From Paludibacteraceae bacterium (GTDB lineage: Bacteria; Bacteroidota; Bacteroidia; Bacteroidales; Paludibacteraceae): DNA of 64,000 nt. The position numbers and the translations under genes are program-made. Positions 1 to 6,394 of this stretch are shown here, in pieces. Under the pieces are notes generated by a model, which was not told the origin of the DNA, searched no databases, and saw only the letters and a program-made list of their open reading frames with translations. How positions within the stretch are numbered: position 1 is the stretch's first letter; the number at the start of each line of letters is the position of its first letter. The DNA lies in assembly GCA_905233375.1 (NCBI GenBank), contig CAJOEJ010000004.1, forward strand, positions 1-64,000, read 5' to 3'.

Positions 1-336
1 CATTGCAATTGTCGATTGTGAATTATCGGTTGCAACCGATGAATCTACATCTAACATCTGCCATGCCTCATAAAATAGACGCATGTACTTTAAGTTAGTC
101 GCAGAATAGCCTCTTAATCCGGGTAATTCACGAAGTAACTGGTCGCTGATCGCCTTGATAGCACCTGCGCCATAAGGAAGTCTGCGTGTGTTGTTGGATA
201 GATATTTACCGATAGCAAAATACACTGCCAACTGAATACGGTTGACATCCTTGTTGGCTTCGTATTGACCTTGCAGAATCGCGGTCTTGATAGTTTCTAC
301 CGCTTGTGATAATGGTATGATAGATGGTGAGTTCAT
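1..336 (-). CDS. DUF1016/YhcG-type nuclease, N-terminal part (runs off the window)
   Basis: The ORF track misses this gene because its stop lies outside the window. Read from the ATG at 336 it stays open to base 1 (112 codons). The translation begins MNSPSIIPLSQAVETIKTAI and contains YFAIGKYLS, ISDQLLRELPGLRGYSATN and YMRLFYEAW. These correspond closely to YYSIGKYIS, ISDQLQQELPGLKGFSEKN and MRQFYEEW in the complete DUF1016 protein at 60984-62114. This half of the family is a helical N-terminal domain; the PD-(D/E)XK nuclease half would lie to the left of the window. A clear promoter stands just upstream. The role of these proteins is poorly defined; they often sit in mobile or defence regions. 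Confidence 0.85.
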   Translation of the reverse strand, partial: MNSPSIIPLSQAVETIKTAILQGQYEANKDVNRIQLAVYFAIGKYLSNNTRRLPYGAGAIKAISDQLLRELPGLRGYSATNLKYMRLFYEAWQMLDVDSSVATDNSQSTIAM

Positions 337-358
337 AATATAGTTACAAAATAGGCTG

Positions 359-389
359 CAAAGGTACAACAATTTTTGCACATATGCAA
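359..389 (-). promoter_or_regulatory. Bacteroidetes promoter for the left-edge DUF1016 gene
   Basis: On the minus strand TTGC, 19 bases, then TACCTTTG. This matches the Bacteroidetes primary sigma factor consensus (TTTG/TTGC at -33, TANNTTTG at -7). The -7 box ends 22 bases before the ATG at 336. Confidence 0.8.
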
Positions 390-404
390 GGAAAATCGTT
401 AATT

Positions 405-437
405 TTTCAGTTTAAAGTTGAAAGTTTAAAGTTAAAA
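405..437. repeat. Iterated AGTTTAAAGTTGAA words between two genes
   Basis: The gap between the DUF1016 gene and the ATPase gene is filled by near-copies of a 7-10 base word (GTTTAAAGTTGAAAG followed by TTTAAAGTTAAAAG). The tract stops right at the TTACTG that holds the ATPase stop codon. It is one of many junction tracts in this window. Confidence 0.7.
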
Positions 438-438
438 G

Positions 439-1782
439 CTACTGTAATTCAGGATGATAGATGATCGGACCTTGCTGCTGACGGTGGTGCAGGAACATGG
501 TCATATAGACCGGGACATACAGCACATTCTCCTGTACCGACACATTCTCATTGCTGAGCACAATCGCGCGGCGGATGCCATACCCGGCATTCGTCAGCAG
601 ATTGTTCAATGCCACATGACGTTGGTAGTCCTTGCCGGACTTGACTTCGAGCGGAATGATCTCGCTGTCCTGCTCCAAGAGGAAGTCCACCTCGCCTTGT
701 TTCTTGCTGTTGAAATAGCGCAGTTTCCATCCGTGCGCATACAGCTCCTGCGCCACCGCATTCTCATAGACAGCACCGTTGTTGATACACACCTCGCCTT
801 GCAGAATCTGCAACTGGATTCCTGCGGCATACTGCGATGCCAACAGCCCCACATCATTCTGGAAGAGTTTGAACAAGTTGCGCAACTCATTCAGTTTGAG
901 CGGCACACGCGGTTCTTCGACGTTGTAGGTCGGCAGCGCCATATCGGCGTCGCGAAGCCATACAAAACTGTTTTCATGTCGCGAGAACTTGATGTGTTCG
1001 TTCAGGTTCTTGAGGATGAACCGCTTGTTCTTGGCATTCAGTTCGGACGGGATGAGTTCGAAGATATCGTTGATATAAAGCTTATTGTCCGGATCGTATC
1101 CGGCGATGTCTCTTTTGTAGAGTGCCAGGATGGCTTGGTGCTCGCGAATCACGCGTTGCAGATCGTTCGTATCCACGTATTTCTGCACAGCAGCCGGCAT
1201 GCCGCCCACGATGAGATAGAGGTTAAAGAGCCGTATCAGTTTCTCATGGATATAGGCATCCACGGGCTTTTGCTGCTCCCATGCTTCACGCACCGACCCG
1301 ATCACTTCGTCCGTCACGCCGATATTGCGGATGAACTCCTCGAAATCCAGGGGATACATCTGGTACTCGTCCAGATACCCTACCGGCACCGAGCGGATGC
1401 TTTGCAGTTCCAGACCTAACAGCGAACCGCTCAGCGCATATTGGAACCGTCCTTCGTCCACAAGCGCCTTCACCCACGTCATGATATCCGGGTAGTCCTG
1501 TATCTCATCGAAGAAGATGAGTGTCTTGCCGGGCGCTAAAGGCTTGTTCGCAAACGCCGATATACGCAGCAGCAGTTCCTGTACGTTCGCTGCGCCGCGG
1601 GGAATGTTCCGCGTCTCCGGTTGCAGCACAAAGTTCATCTCCACCAATTGCAATCCTGCCTGCTTGGCATACCGGCGGATAGCATATGTTTTACCCGTCT
1701 GACGAGCGCCTGTTAGCAGTAACGCCTTATTCGTTGTGGCATAATGACACTCTATAATACTGTCAATGTGTCTGTTAAGCAT
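439..1782 (-). CDS. AAA ATPase with C-terminal DUF4143 nuclease-like domain
   Basis: A 447-residue protein. The N-terminal third is a P-loop ATPase: Walker A GARQTGKT near residues 25-32 and a Walker B-like LIFFDEIQ near 88-95. A winged-helix-like middle follows, then a C-terminal DUF4143 part with GEVDFLLE and PLEVKSGK, the ExK layout of restriction-endonuclease folds. Family members are abundant in Bacteroidetes; their cellular role is not established. The start at 1782 is supported by AAAGGGG 5-11 bases upstream. A leader made of 33-bp repeats with two overlapping mini-ORFs stands between promoter and start, which suggests translational coupling. A second member of the broad family lies at 62304-63506. 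Confidence 0.88.
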   Translation of the reverse strand: MLNRHIDSIIECHYATTNKALLLTGARQTGKTYAIRRYAKQAGLQLVEMNFVLQPETRNIPRGAANVQELLLRISAFANKPLAPGKTLIFFDEIQDYPDIMTWVKALVDEGRFQYALSGSLLGLELQSIRSVPVGYLDEYQMYPLDFEEFIRNIGVTDEVIGSVREAWEQQKPVDAYIHEKLIRLFNLYLIVGGMPAAVQKYVDTNDLQRVIREHQAILALYKRDIAGYDPDNKLYINDIFELIPSELNAKNKRFILKNLNEHIKFSRHENSFVWLRDADMALPTYNVEEPRVPLKLNELRNLFKLFQNDVGLLASQYAAGIQLQILQGEVCINNGAVYENAVAQELYAHGWKLRYFNSKKQGEVDFLLEQDSEIIPLEVKSGKDYQRHVALNNLLTNAGYGIRRAIVLSNENVSVQENVLYVPVYMTMFLHHRQQQGPIIYHPELQ

Positions 1783-1849
1783 ATTTTACCCCTTTCTTTG
1801 TCCGTTTTTCCAACATGTTTTTTGCATGTTTTGTCCGTTTTTCCAACAT
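1775..1849 (-). CDS. Leader mini-ORF B (24 aa) overlapping the ATPase start
   Basis: Begins MLEKRTKHAKNMLEKRTK and ends KGVKYA. It is encoded by the 33-bp repeats (11 codons each), so the peptide repeats too. Its stop codon lies inside the ATPase gene, overlapping that start by 8 bases, in another frame. The larger ORF-track entry at 1775-1996 extends upstream of the promoter and cannot be translated whole. Whether the peptide is made is unknown; its position suits a role in translation control. Confidence 0.35.
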   Translation of the reverse strand: MLEKRTKHAKNMLEKRTKKGVKYA

Positions 1850-1860
1850 GTTTTTCGCAT
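1786..1860 (-). CDS. Leader mini-ORF A (24 aa) ending 3 nt before the ATPase start
   Basis: The first ATG after the predicted transcription start opens a frame MRKTCWKNGQNMQKTCWKNG and ends RKG-stop. The stop TAA lies three bases before the ATPase ATG, a classic spacing for translational reinitiation. It uses a different frame of the same 33-bp repeats as mini-ORF B. Both frames survive any change in repeat copy number because 33 is divisible by three. Confidence 0.35.
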   Translation of the reverse strand: MRKTCWKNGQNMQKTCWKNGQRKG

Positions 1861-1876
1861 GTTTTGTCCGTTTTTC
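1801..1876 (-). repeat. 33-bp tandem repeat in the ATPase leader
   Basis: Two units, 1801-1833 and 1834-1866, differ at one base, followed by a third partial unit to 1876. The core reads GGAAAAACGGACAAAACATG on the minus strand. The tract lies in the 5' untranslated region of the ATPase gene. Confidence 0.85.
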
Positions 1877-1888
1877 TAAAATCCGCTG

Positions 1889-1919
1889 CAAAGGTACTGC
1901 TTTTTTTTTAATTGTGCAA
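1889..1919 (-). promoter_or_regulatory. Promoter of the AAA/DUF4143 ATPase gene
   Basis: Minus strand TTGC, 19 bases, TACCTTTG. Transcription would start about 1882 and give a roughly 100-nt leader that contains the 33-bp repeats. Confidence 0.8.
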
Positions 1920-1966
1920 GGATTTTGTAAAAAAAATCTTTGGGGACTCAAAAAGAGGAGGGGCAG

Positions 1967-2003
1967 ACAAAAACAGAGCGGGGCGTGAAATTTCACGTCC
2001 CGC
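1967..2003 (-). terminator. Rho-independent terminator of tRNA-Leu
   Basis: Minus strand GCGGGACGTGAAA then TTTCACGCCCCGC form a long GC-rich stem, followed by TCTGTTTTTG. It begins a few bases after the tRNA 3' end. Confidence 0.75.
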
Positions 2004-2006
2004 CGG

Positions 2007-2092
2007 TACCGCGAGCCGGGGTCGAACCGGCACGCCCATCACTGGGCAAAAGATTTTAAGTCTTTCTTGTCTACCTATTCCAACATCGCGGC
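2007..2092 (-). tRNA. tRNA-Leu (anticodon UAA)
   Basis: An 86-nt class II tRNA with a long variable arm. The acceptor arm pairs GCCGCGA with TCGCGGT, with discriminator A; the CCA end is not encoded. The anticodon stem AAAGA/TCTTT holds the loop CTTAAAA, which reads anticodon TAA (2056-2058), so it decodes UUA/UUG leucine codons. The T arm shows GGTTCGACCCC. Confidence 0.93.
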
Positions 2093-2135
2093 GATAGAGA
2101 AGCGAGGAATTGGGTCATTAACCACAAATCGGCTG

Positions 2136-2166
2136 CAAAATTACTACTTTTTTTTTATATATGCAA
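2136..2166 (-). promoter_or_regulatory. Promoter of tRNA-Leu
   Basis: Minus strand TTGC, 19 bases, TAATTTTG; about 43 bases upstream of the mature tRNA 5' end. It stands nearly back to back with the promoter of the Mrp gene. Confidence 0.75.
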
Positions 2167-2172
2167 GAAAAA

Positions 2173-2204
2173 TTTGCATAGTTCGAGATTTTTTTGTAAT
2201 TTTG
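2173..2204 (+). promoter_or_regulatory. Promoter of the Mrp ATPase gene
   Basis: TTTG, 20 bases, TAATTTTG on the plus strand, about 50 bases before the ATG at 2257. Confidence 0.8.
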
Positions 2205-2256
2205 CACGATTTTTTTGCTTTTATGCCCCACTGAACAGAAAAAAAGCACTTTTTTT

Positions 2257-3312
2257 ATGTACCCTCAACAGATCATTGACGCCCTTCGTCACGTACGTTA
2301 TCCGGGCACCGGAAAAGACCTCGTGGAAAGCGGGATGGTGGAAGACGATATCCGCATATCGGGTTTCGAAGTGTCTTTCTCGCTCATTTTCCCGAAGGAG
2401 AACGACCCGTTCCACAAATCGGTGGTCAAAGCCGCAGAAACGGCGTTGCAGACCTATGTGGATCCGAACGTGACGGCACACATCCATAGCAAGTTTGTCA
2501 AGGAGCAGTCGGGCGGTTCACACCGTTCGCCGATCCACGCCAACCATGTGATTGCCGTTCACAGCGGCAAGGGCGGTGTCGGCAAATCGACCGTAACGGT
2601 CAATATCGCGGTGGCACTGGCGAACAAAGGGTACCGCGTCGGCTTGCTGGATGCGGACATCCACGGTCCGTCCATCCCTAAGATGTTCCACTGCGAGGAT
2701 GCGCGTCCGTATCCGGTGGAGGAAGAGGGTCGCACCCTGATCGAGCCGATCGAGCAGTACGGTGTCAAGATGCTGTCCATCGGTTTCTTCGTGAACCCGG
2801 AGCAGGCGGTCATCTGGCGCGGCGGAATGGCGTCTAATGCGATCAAACAGCTGATAGAAGAAGCCCATTGGGGCGAGTTGGACTATTTTCTGATCGACCT
2901 GCCTCCGGGGACGAGCGATATCCACCTGACGCTCATCTCGGCGCTGAGACTGACGGGTGTCATCGTGGTGACCACTCCGCAGCCGGTGGCATTAGTCGAT
3001 GCGCGCAAGGGCGTGGAGATGTTCCGCAACGAGAAAGTGAACGTGCCCATCCTCGGACTGGTGGAGAATATGGCATGGTTCACGCCTGCCGAACTGCCTG
3101 AAAACAAGTATTATATCTTCGGCAAGGACGGGGGCAAAGCGTTAGCGGAGGAGCTGGACGTGCCGCTGTTGGGTCAGATTCCGCTGGTTCAGTCCATCCG
3201 CGAAGGCGGTGACAGCGGCGTGCCTGTTGCGCTGCAAGCCGGACATCCCGCGGCGGAGGAGTTTGAGAAGATAAGTGACAAGATAGTTGAAAGTGGAAAG
3301 TTGAAAGTTTAA
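2257..3312 (+). CDS. Mrp/NBP35-type Fe-S cluster carrier ATPase
   Basis: A 351-residue cytosolic P-loop ATPase of the Mrp (ApbC) family, which carries and inserts iron-sulfur clusters. Residues 1-80 form the DUF59/MIP18-like domain. The deviant Walker A GKGGVGKS is at about 104-111, followed by DADIHGPSIPK and the DLPPGTSD motif. The ORF track begins at a TTG (2215) right behind the promoter; the ATG at 2257 gives the usual family N-terminus and is preferred. The region where many homologues have CPxC reads PAELPENKYYIF, so that cluster ligand pair is absent. The last codons (ESGKLKV) are supplied by an AGTTGAAAGT repeat tract, so the natural C-terminus may have been replaced. Confidence 0.93.
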   Translation: MYPQQIIDALRHVRYPGTGKDLVESGMVEDDIRISGFEVSFSLIFPKENDPFHKSVVKAAETALQTYVDPNVTAHIHSKFVKEQSGGSHRSPIHANHVIAVHSGKGGVGKSTVTVNIAVALANKGYRVGLLDADIHGPSIPKMFHCEDARPYPVEEEGRTLIEPIEQYGVKMLSIGFFVNPEQAVIWRGGMASNAIKQLIEEAHWGELDYFLIDLPPGTSDIHLTLISALRLTGVIVVTTPQPVALVDARKGVEMFRNEKVNVPILGLVENMAWFTPAELPENKYYIFGKDGGKALAEELDVPLLGQIPLVQSIREGGDSGVPVALQAGHPAAEEFEKISDKIVESGKLKV

Positions 3313-3350
3313 AGAAGGCGTCTAGTTGAAAGTTGATAGTTGATAGTTAT
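3284..3350. repeat. AGTTGAAAGT word tract spanning the Mrp stop and MATE start
   Basis: Repeated words such as AGTTGAAAGTGGAAAGTTGA and AGTTGATAGTTGATAGTTA run from inside the end of the Mrp gene to the ATG of the next gene. They encode the last residues of Mrp and its stop codon. Confidence 0.75.
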
Positions 3351-4713
3351 GTCGAGTCCGATAGAGTTGGGAACAGCGCCGCTGCACAAGCTGCTATTCA
3401 AGTACGCTATGCCTGCCATCATTGCGATGGTAGCGACGTCGCTGTATAACATCGTGGACTCGGTATATATCGGTCACGGCTGCGGTGCGCTGGCGTTAGG
3501 AGCACTGACGGTAGCCAAGCCGTTCATGGATATATGCGCGGCATTCGGCAGTCTGGTGGGCGTGGGTGCATCGTCGCTCTTGGCGATCTACTTGGGCGAA
3601 AAAGACTACGACCGCGCCAACCGCGTGTTGGGCAACGTGATCGTGCTCAATGTCCTGCTGTCCGCCATCGTGATGACCATCGGGCTGATCTGGCTGGATC
3701 CGATCCTGCTGTCGTTCGGCGCAAGCGAAGACACGCTTGTGTACGCGCATGATTATATGGAGATTATTCTCTACGGCAACATCCTGACGCATATCTATTT
3801 CGGTTTGAACAGCATGCTCCGCTCCGCCGGTCATCCCAAGTTCTCGATGATGGCAACGATCGTAGCGGTGATCATCAATATCATTCTCGATCCGGTTTTC
3901 ATCTTCGGTCTGAACATGGGTGTGCGCGGCGCCGCCCTGGCGACGGTGCTCAGTCAGGCGGTAGCGGTGGTATGGCAGCTGATGAAGTTCATGGACAAGC
4001 ATGAGCTGGTTCGTTTCCACCGCGGCATATGGCGTCTGAACCGTCACATCACCCACCGGGCACTTGCTATCGGGCTGTCCCCGTTCCTGTACAATATCGC
4101 CCACTGCTTTGTGGTCATTATCATCAACAACCAGTTGAAGCAGTTCGGCGGCGATTTCGCCATTGCCTCGTACGGTGTCATCAACCGTCTGACGTTCATC
4201 TTTGCGATGATGGTGATGGGTCTGAACCAGGGTCTGCAGCCCATTGCGGGTTACAACTACGGCGCGAAGCAGTACGACCGTGTACGGAGAGCGTTTCTGC
4301 TCACCTCGCTGTACGCTACGGGCGTGATGGCGGTGGTGTTCGTCCTCGGCGAGTTCTGCCCGCGGATGGTGACGCAGGTGTTCACCCACGACCCGGTTCT
4401 CATCGACGGCACCATCCGTCCGATGCGTATTATCTGCTCGACGATGCTTATTATCGGTTTCCAGATGGTGACAGGAAACCTGTTTACCTCGATCGGCAAA
4501 GCAGGCAAAGCGATCTTCCTGAGCCTGACGCGCCAGGTGCTGTACCTGATTCCGCTCGTTTTGTGGCTGCCGACGCTCTTCGCCGACCCGCTGGACGGCG
4601 TATGGTGGGCTATCCCCGTGAGCGACTTTTTAGCCGCTGTCACGGCTGTTATTGTACTAATTTTCGGACTTCCAAAACCTCAAACAAACAACGCATATGA
4701 ACGACAAGACTGA
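3349..4713 (+). CDS. MATE-family multidrug/Na+ efflux transporter
   Basis: About 454 residues with twelve hydrophobic segments and the MATE signature near the N-terminus (LLFKYAMPAIIAMVATSLYN, IVDSVYIGHGCG). The second half has PIAGYNYGAKQYDRVRRAF, the usual repeat of the inverted MatE domain. It is an inner-membrane antiporter; the substrate cannot be read from sequence. The ORF track starts at a TTG inside the repeat tract (3340); the ATG at 3349 gives the usual MSSPIELGTAPL start. It overlaps the next gene by 17 bases, so the two are likely co-transcribed. Confidence 0.93.
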   Translation: MSSPIELGTAPLHKLLFKYAMPAIIAMVATSLYNIVDSVYIGHGCGALALGALTVAKPFMDICAAFGSLVGVGASSLLAIYLGEKDYDRANRVLGNVIVLNVLLSAIVMTIGLIWLDPILLSFGASEDTLVYAHDYMEIILYGNILTHIYFGLNSMLRSAGHPKFSMMATIVAVIINIILDPVFIFGLNMGVRGAALATVLSQAVAVVWQLMKFMDKHELVRFHRGIWRLNRHITHRALAIGLSPFLYNIAHCFVVIIINNQLKQFGGDFAIASYGVINRLTFIFAMMVMGLNQGLQPIAGYNYGAKQYDRVRRAFLLTSLYATGVMAVVFVLGEFCPRMVTQVFTHDPVLIDGTIRPMRIICSTMLIIGFQMVTGNLFTSIGKAGKAIFLSLTRQVLYLIPLVLWLPTLFADPLDGVWWAIPVSDFLAAVTAVIVLIFGLPKPQTNNAYERQD

Positions 4714-5227
4714 CGATCTCGCCTTGACACGAAGCGCCATGTACCGCCGATGGGTATATATGGCAGTGGCTATCCTTGCCTGTCTCTTCCTGTTCGACAA
4801 ACCTATATTCTCATTCCAGGAGGACAAAGGTATCATCTATGTCCGCAGTTTCTCGATGGACGACAAGACGTTCCTGGTCACCCAGACGGATCTTACCACG
4901 GGTGTCAAGGAGGTGACGGATGCGATGTCCGTGATCGGTTTGTATTACTGCAACAAGGCGCTCCTGTACGGCTGCGTCTTGTGCCTGCTGTGCTTTTTCA
5001 GCGACCGCTGGCGTATTGCCATCGCGATGATGACAGCCGTCATAGCCGGACTCTACTACGGCGTCGTGATCTACTATTCCATCAAAATCGCCGACCTGCA
5101 TTTTGCGACCCTTATGCCGACTTTCTATGTGTTCCTGCCGGCGATCGTATTAGAGCTGATGGTGATGATCCGGCATAATATTATCCGCACCTTCTCCTTG
5201 CGCGAGGAGGCAGCCGAAATGGACTGA
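4697..5227 (+). CDS. DUF4293-like four-helix membrane protein
   Basis: A 176-residue protein with four hydrophobic segments (about 17-37, 80-98, 106-125 and 134-155). A soluble loop lies between the first two. This is the layout of the Bacteroidetes-specific DUF4293 family, which usually starts with RIQTLY-like residues; here RSAMYRRWVYMAVA is the counterpart. The function of the family is unknown. The start overlaps the MATE gene. Assignment rests on topology and general resemblance, so it is moderate. Confidence 0.6.
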   Translation: MNDKTDDLALTRSAMYRRWVYMAVAILACLFLFDKPIFSFQEDKGIIYVRSFSMDDKTFLVTQTDLTTGVKEVTDAMSVIGLYYCNKALLYGCVLCLLCFFSDRWRIAIAMMTAVIAGLYYGVVIYYSIKIADLHFATLMPTFYVFLPAIVLELMVMIRHNIIRTFSLREEAAEMD

Positions 5228-5239
5228 CGAACGACTAAG

Positions 5240-5710
5240 ATGGAGATTTTTCTGCTAATCCTTGCTTTTGTATGCATGCTGATTGGTATCATCGGCTGCA
5301 TCATTCCGGGTTTGCCGGGCGTACCGTTTGCCTATATCGGTCTATGGATCGCTCAGGCGACGGAGCGGGTTGATTTCACGTGGCAGGCGCTGCTTATATG
5401 GGGCATTGCGACCGTTGTGGTGTCGATTCTGGACTACGTTGTTCCGGCATGGGGTACGAAACGCTACGGCGGCACCAAATACGGCGTATGGGGCAGCACG
5501 ATCGGCGTGTTCGCCGGGCTGTTTTTCGGAGCGGCAGGTGTCATCATCGGACCGTTGGTTGGCGCTATCCTCGGCGAACTGGTCAGCGGCAAGGAGTGGC
5601 AGCAGGCGCTGCGTGCCGGATGGGGCAGTTTCTTGGGAATCATGGCGGGTACGGTACTCAAACTCATCTGCTGCGGACTCATGACCGTAGCACTCATCCG
5701 GGCTCTCTAA
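5240..5710 (+). CDS. DUF456 small membrane protein
   Basis: 156 residues, almost wholly hydrophobic, with glycine-rich helices: GIIGCIIPGLPGVPFAYIGL near the start and KYGVWGSTIGVFAGLFFG then GPLVGAILGELVSGK in the second half. These are typical of DUF456 proteins, whose function is unknown. It starts 12 bases after the previous gene and probably ends the mrp/MATE transcription unit. Confidence 0.85.
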   Translation: MEIFLLILAFVCMLIGIIGCIIPGLPGVPFAYIGLWIAQATERVDFTWQALLIWGIATVVVSILDYVVPAWGTKRYGGTKYGVWGSTIGVFAGLFFGAAGVIIGPLVGAILGELVSGKEWQQALRAGWGSFLGIMAGTVLKLICCGLMTVALIRAL

Positions 5711-5720
5711 ACAACCGGGA

Positions 5721-5759
5721 ACCAAGACAAAGTACAATATACATTGTACAAAAAGTACT
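5721..5759. repeat. Intergenic GTACAA-type element (VQRD family, degenerate)
   Basis: ACAAAGTACAATATACATTG followed by TACAAAAAGTACT resembles the element found in frame in three genes (6164, 18062, 49931) and between genes at 48732. Here it lies between the DUF456 stop and the promoter of the next operon. Confidence 0.5.
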
Positions 5760-5794
5760 TTTTTAAAGAAAAAGGGGCTATTTTTTCTTTTTGA

Positions 5795-5826
5795 TTTGCA
5801 TATATCAAATATTTTTCGTAACTTTG
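5795..5826 (+). promoter_or_regulatory. Promoter of the FAH-porU-porV-ispF unit
   Basis: TTTG, 20 bases, TAACTTTG on the plus strand; the -7 box ends 19 bases before the ATG at 5846. It is the only consensus promoter seen before the porU cluster. Confidence 0.8.
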
Positions 5827-5845
5827 CGCGCTTTTTGTTGATTTT

Positions 5846-6394
5846 ATGAAGATCATAGGCTTTGTATATACTACGGAACGCGTGGAGATGGTTCTCAAAG
5901 GGGACTCTTGTCTTCTCAACGGCGGCAAGCCTCTCTTCCTGCCGGACTGGACGTCCGAATTGGGCGTGACCGAGTGTATGATTCTTCGCGTGAGCCGCTT
6001 GGGCAAAGAGATCGATGAGCGTTTTGCGAACCGCTATTACGATGCGGTGGCTCCGGGAGCGGACTTTGTGGCGCTGGACATCCTGCGCGAGGCGCAAGCG
6101 AACGGACAGCCGTGGACGACCGCTCTCGCCTTTGACTACTCGCTCGCCATCGGAAAATGGATTAATGTACAAAGGGACAATGTACAAGGTACAAAGGACA
6201 AAGGACAAAGGACAAAGGAGGAGTTTGTGATGACGCCCGAAGAGGCGGTCGCCGCAGCCAGCAAGGTCATGACGATCCGGCAAGGGGATCTCATTTATAT
6301 CCACAAGAAGCACACTCCGCGGGTGGTACACAAAGAGGATATCATCCGCACGGAGGCAAACGGAGAAGAGAAATTATACTGCAAGATCAAATGA
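5846..6394 (+). CDS. Fumarylacetoacetate hydrolase (FAH/MhpD) family protein with a repeat insertion
   Basis: 182 residues. RVSRLGKEIDERFANRYYD, DFVALDILREAQANGQPW and AFDYSLAIGKWI are the conserved core of short Bacteroidetes FAH-family proteins. The C-terminal MTIRQGDLIYI and CKIK correspond to the last strands. FAH-fold enzymes cleave or hydrate 2-oxo acids with a bound metal; the substrate is unknown here. Residues about 107-126 (NVQRDNVQGTKDKGQRTK) do not look like the family. They are encoded by an interspersed repeat that replaces or extends a loop after the GKWI strand, which may damage activity. The stop overlaps the porU start (ATGA). In P. gingivalis, as I recall, an FAH-family gene also precedes porU. 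Confidence 0.8.
   Translation: MKIIGFVYTTERVEMVLKGDSCLLNGGKPLFLPDWTSELGVTECMILRVSRLGKEIDERFANRYYDAVAPGADFVALDILREAQANGQPWTTALAFDYSLAIGKWINVQRDNVQGTKDKGQRTKEEFVMTPEEAVAAASKVMTIRQGDLIYIHKKHTPRVVHKEDIIRTEANGEEKLYCKIK
6164..6219 (+). repeat. VQRD-type element inside the FAH-family gene
   Basis: TGTACAAAGGGACAATGTAC then AAGGTACAAAGG followed by three further ACAAAGG words. It is read in frame as NVQRDNVQGTK and then DKGQRTK. The core is shared with copies at 18062, 48732 and 49931. Confidence 0.8.

Noticed and set aside
1801-1876. 33-bp repeats as a CRISPR array
   Set aside because: The units are contiguous, with no spacers, only 2.3 copies, and no cas genes nearby.
1775-1996. 73-aa ORF spanning the ATPase leader
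   Set aside because: Its first two-thirds lie upstream of the promoter; only the 24-codon part inside the transcript is considered.
2215-2256. TTG start extending Mrp by 14 residues
   Set aside because: It lies 11 bases after the -7 box and adds residues foreign to the family; the ATG at 2257 fits.
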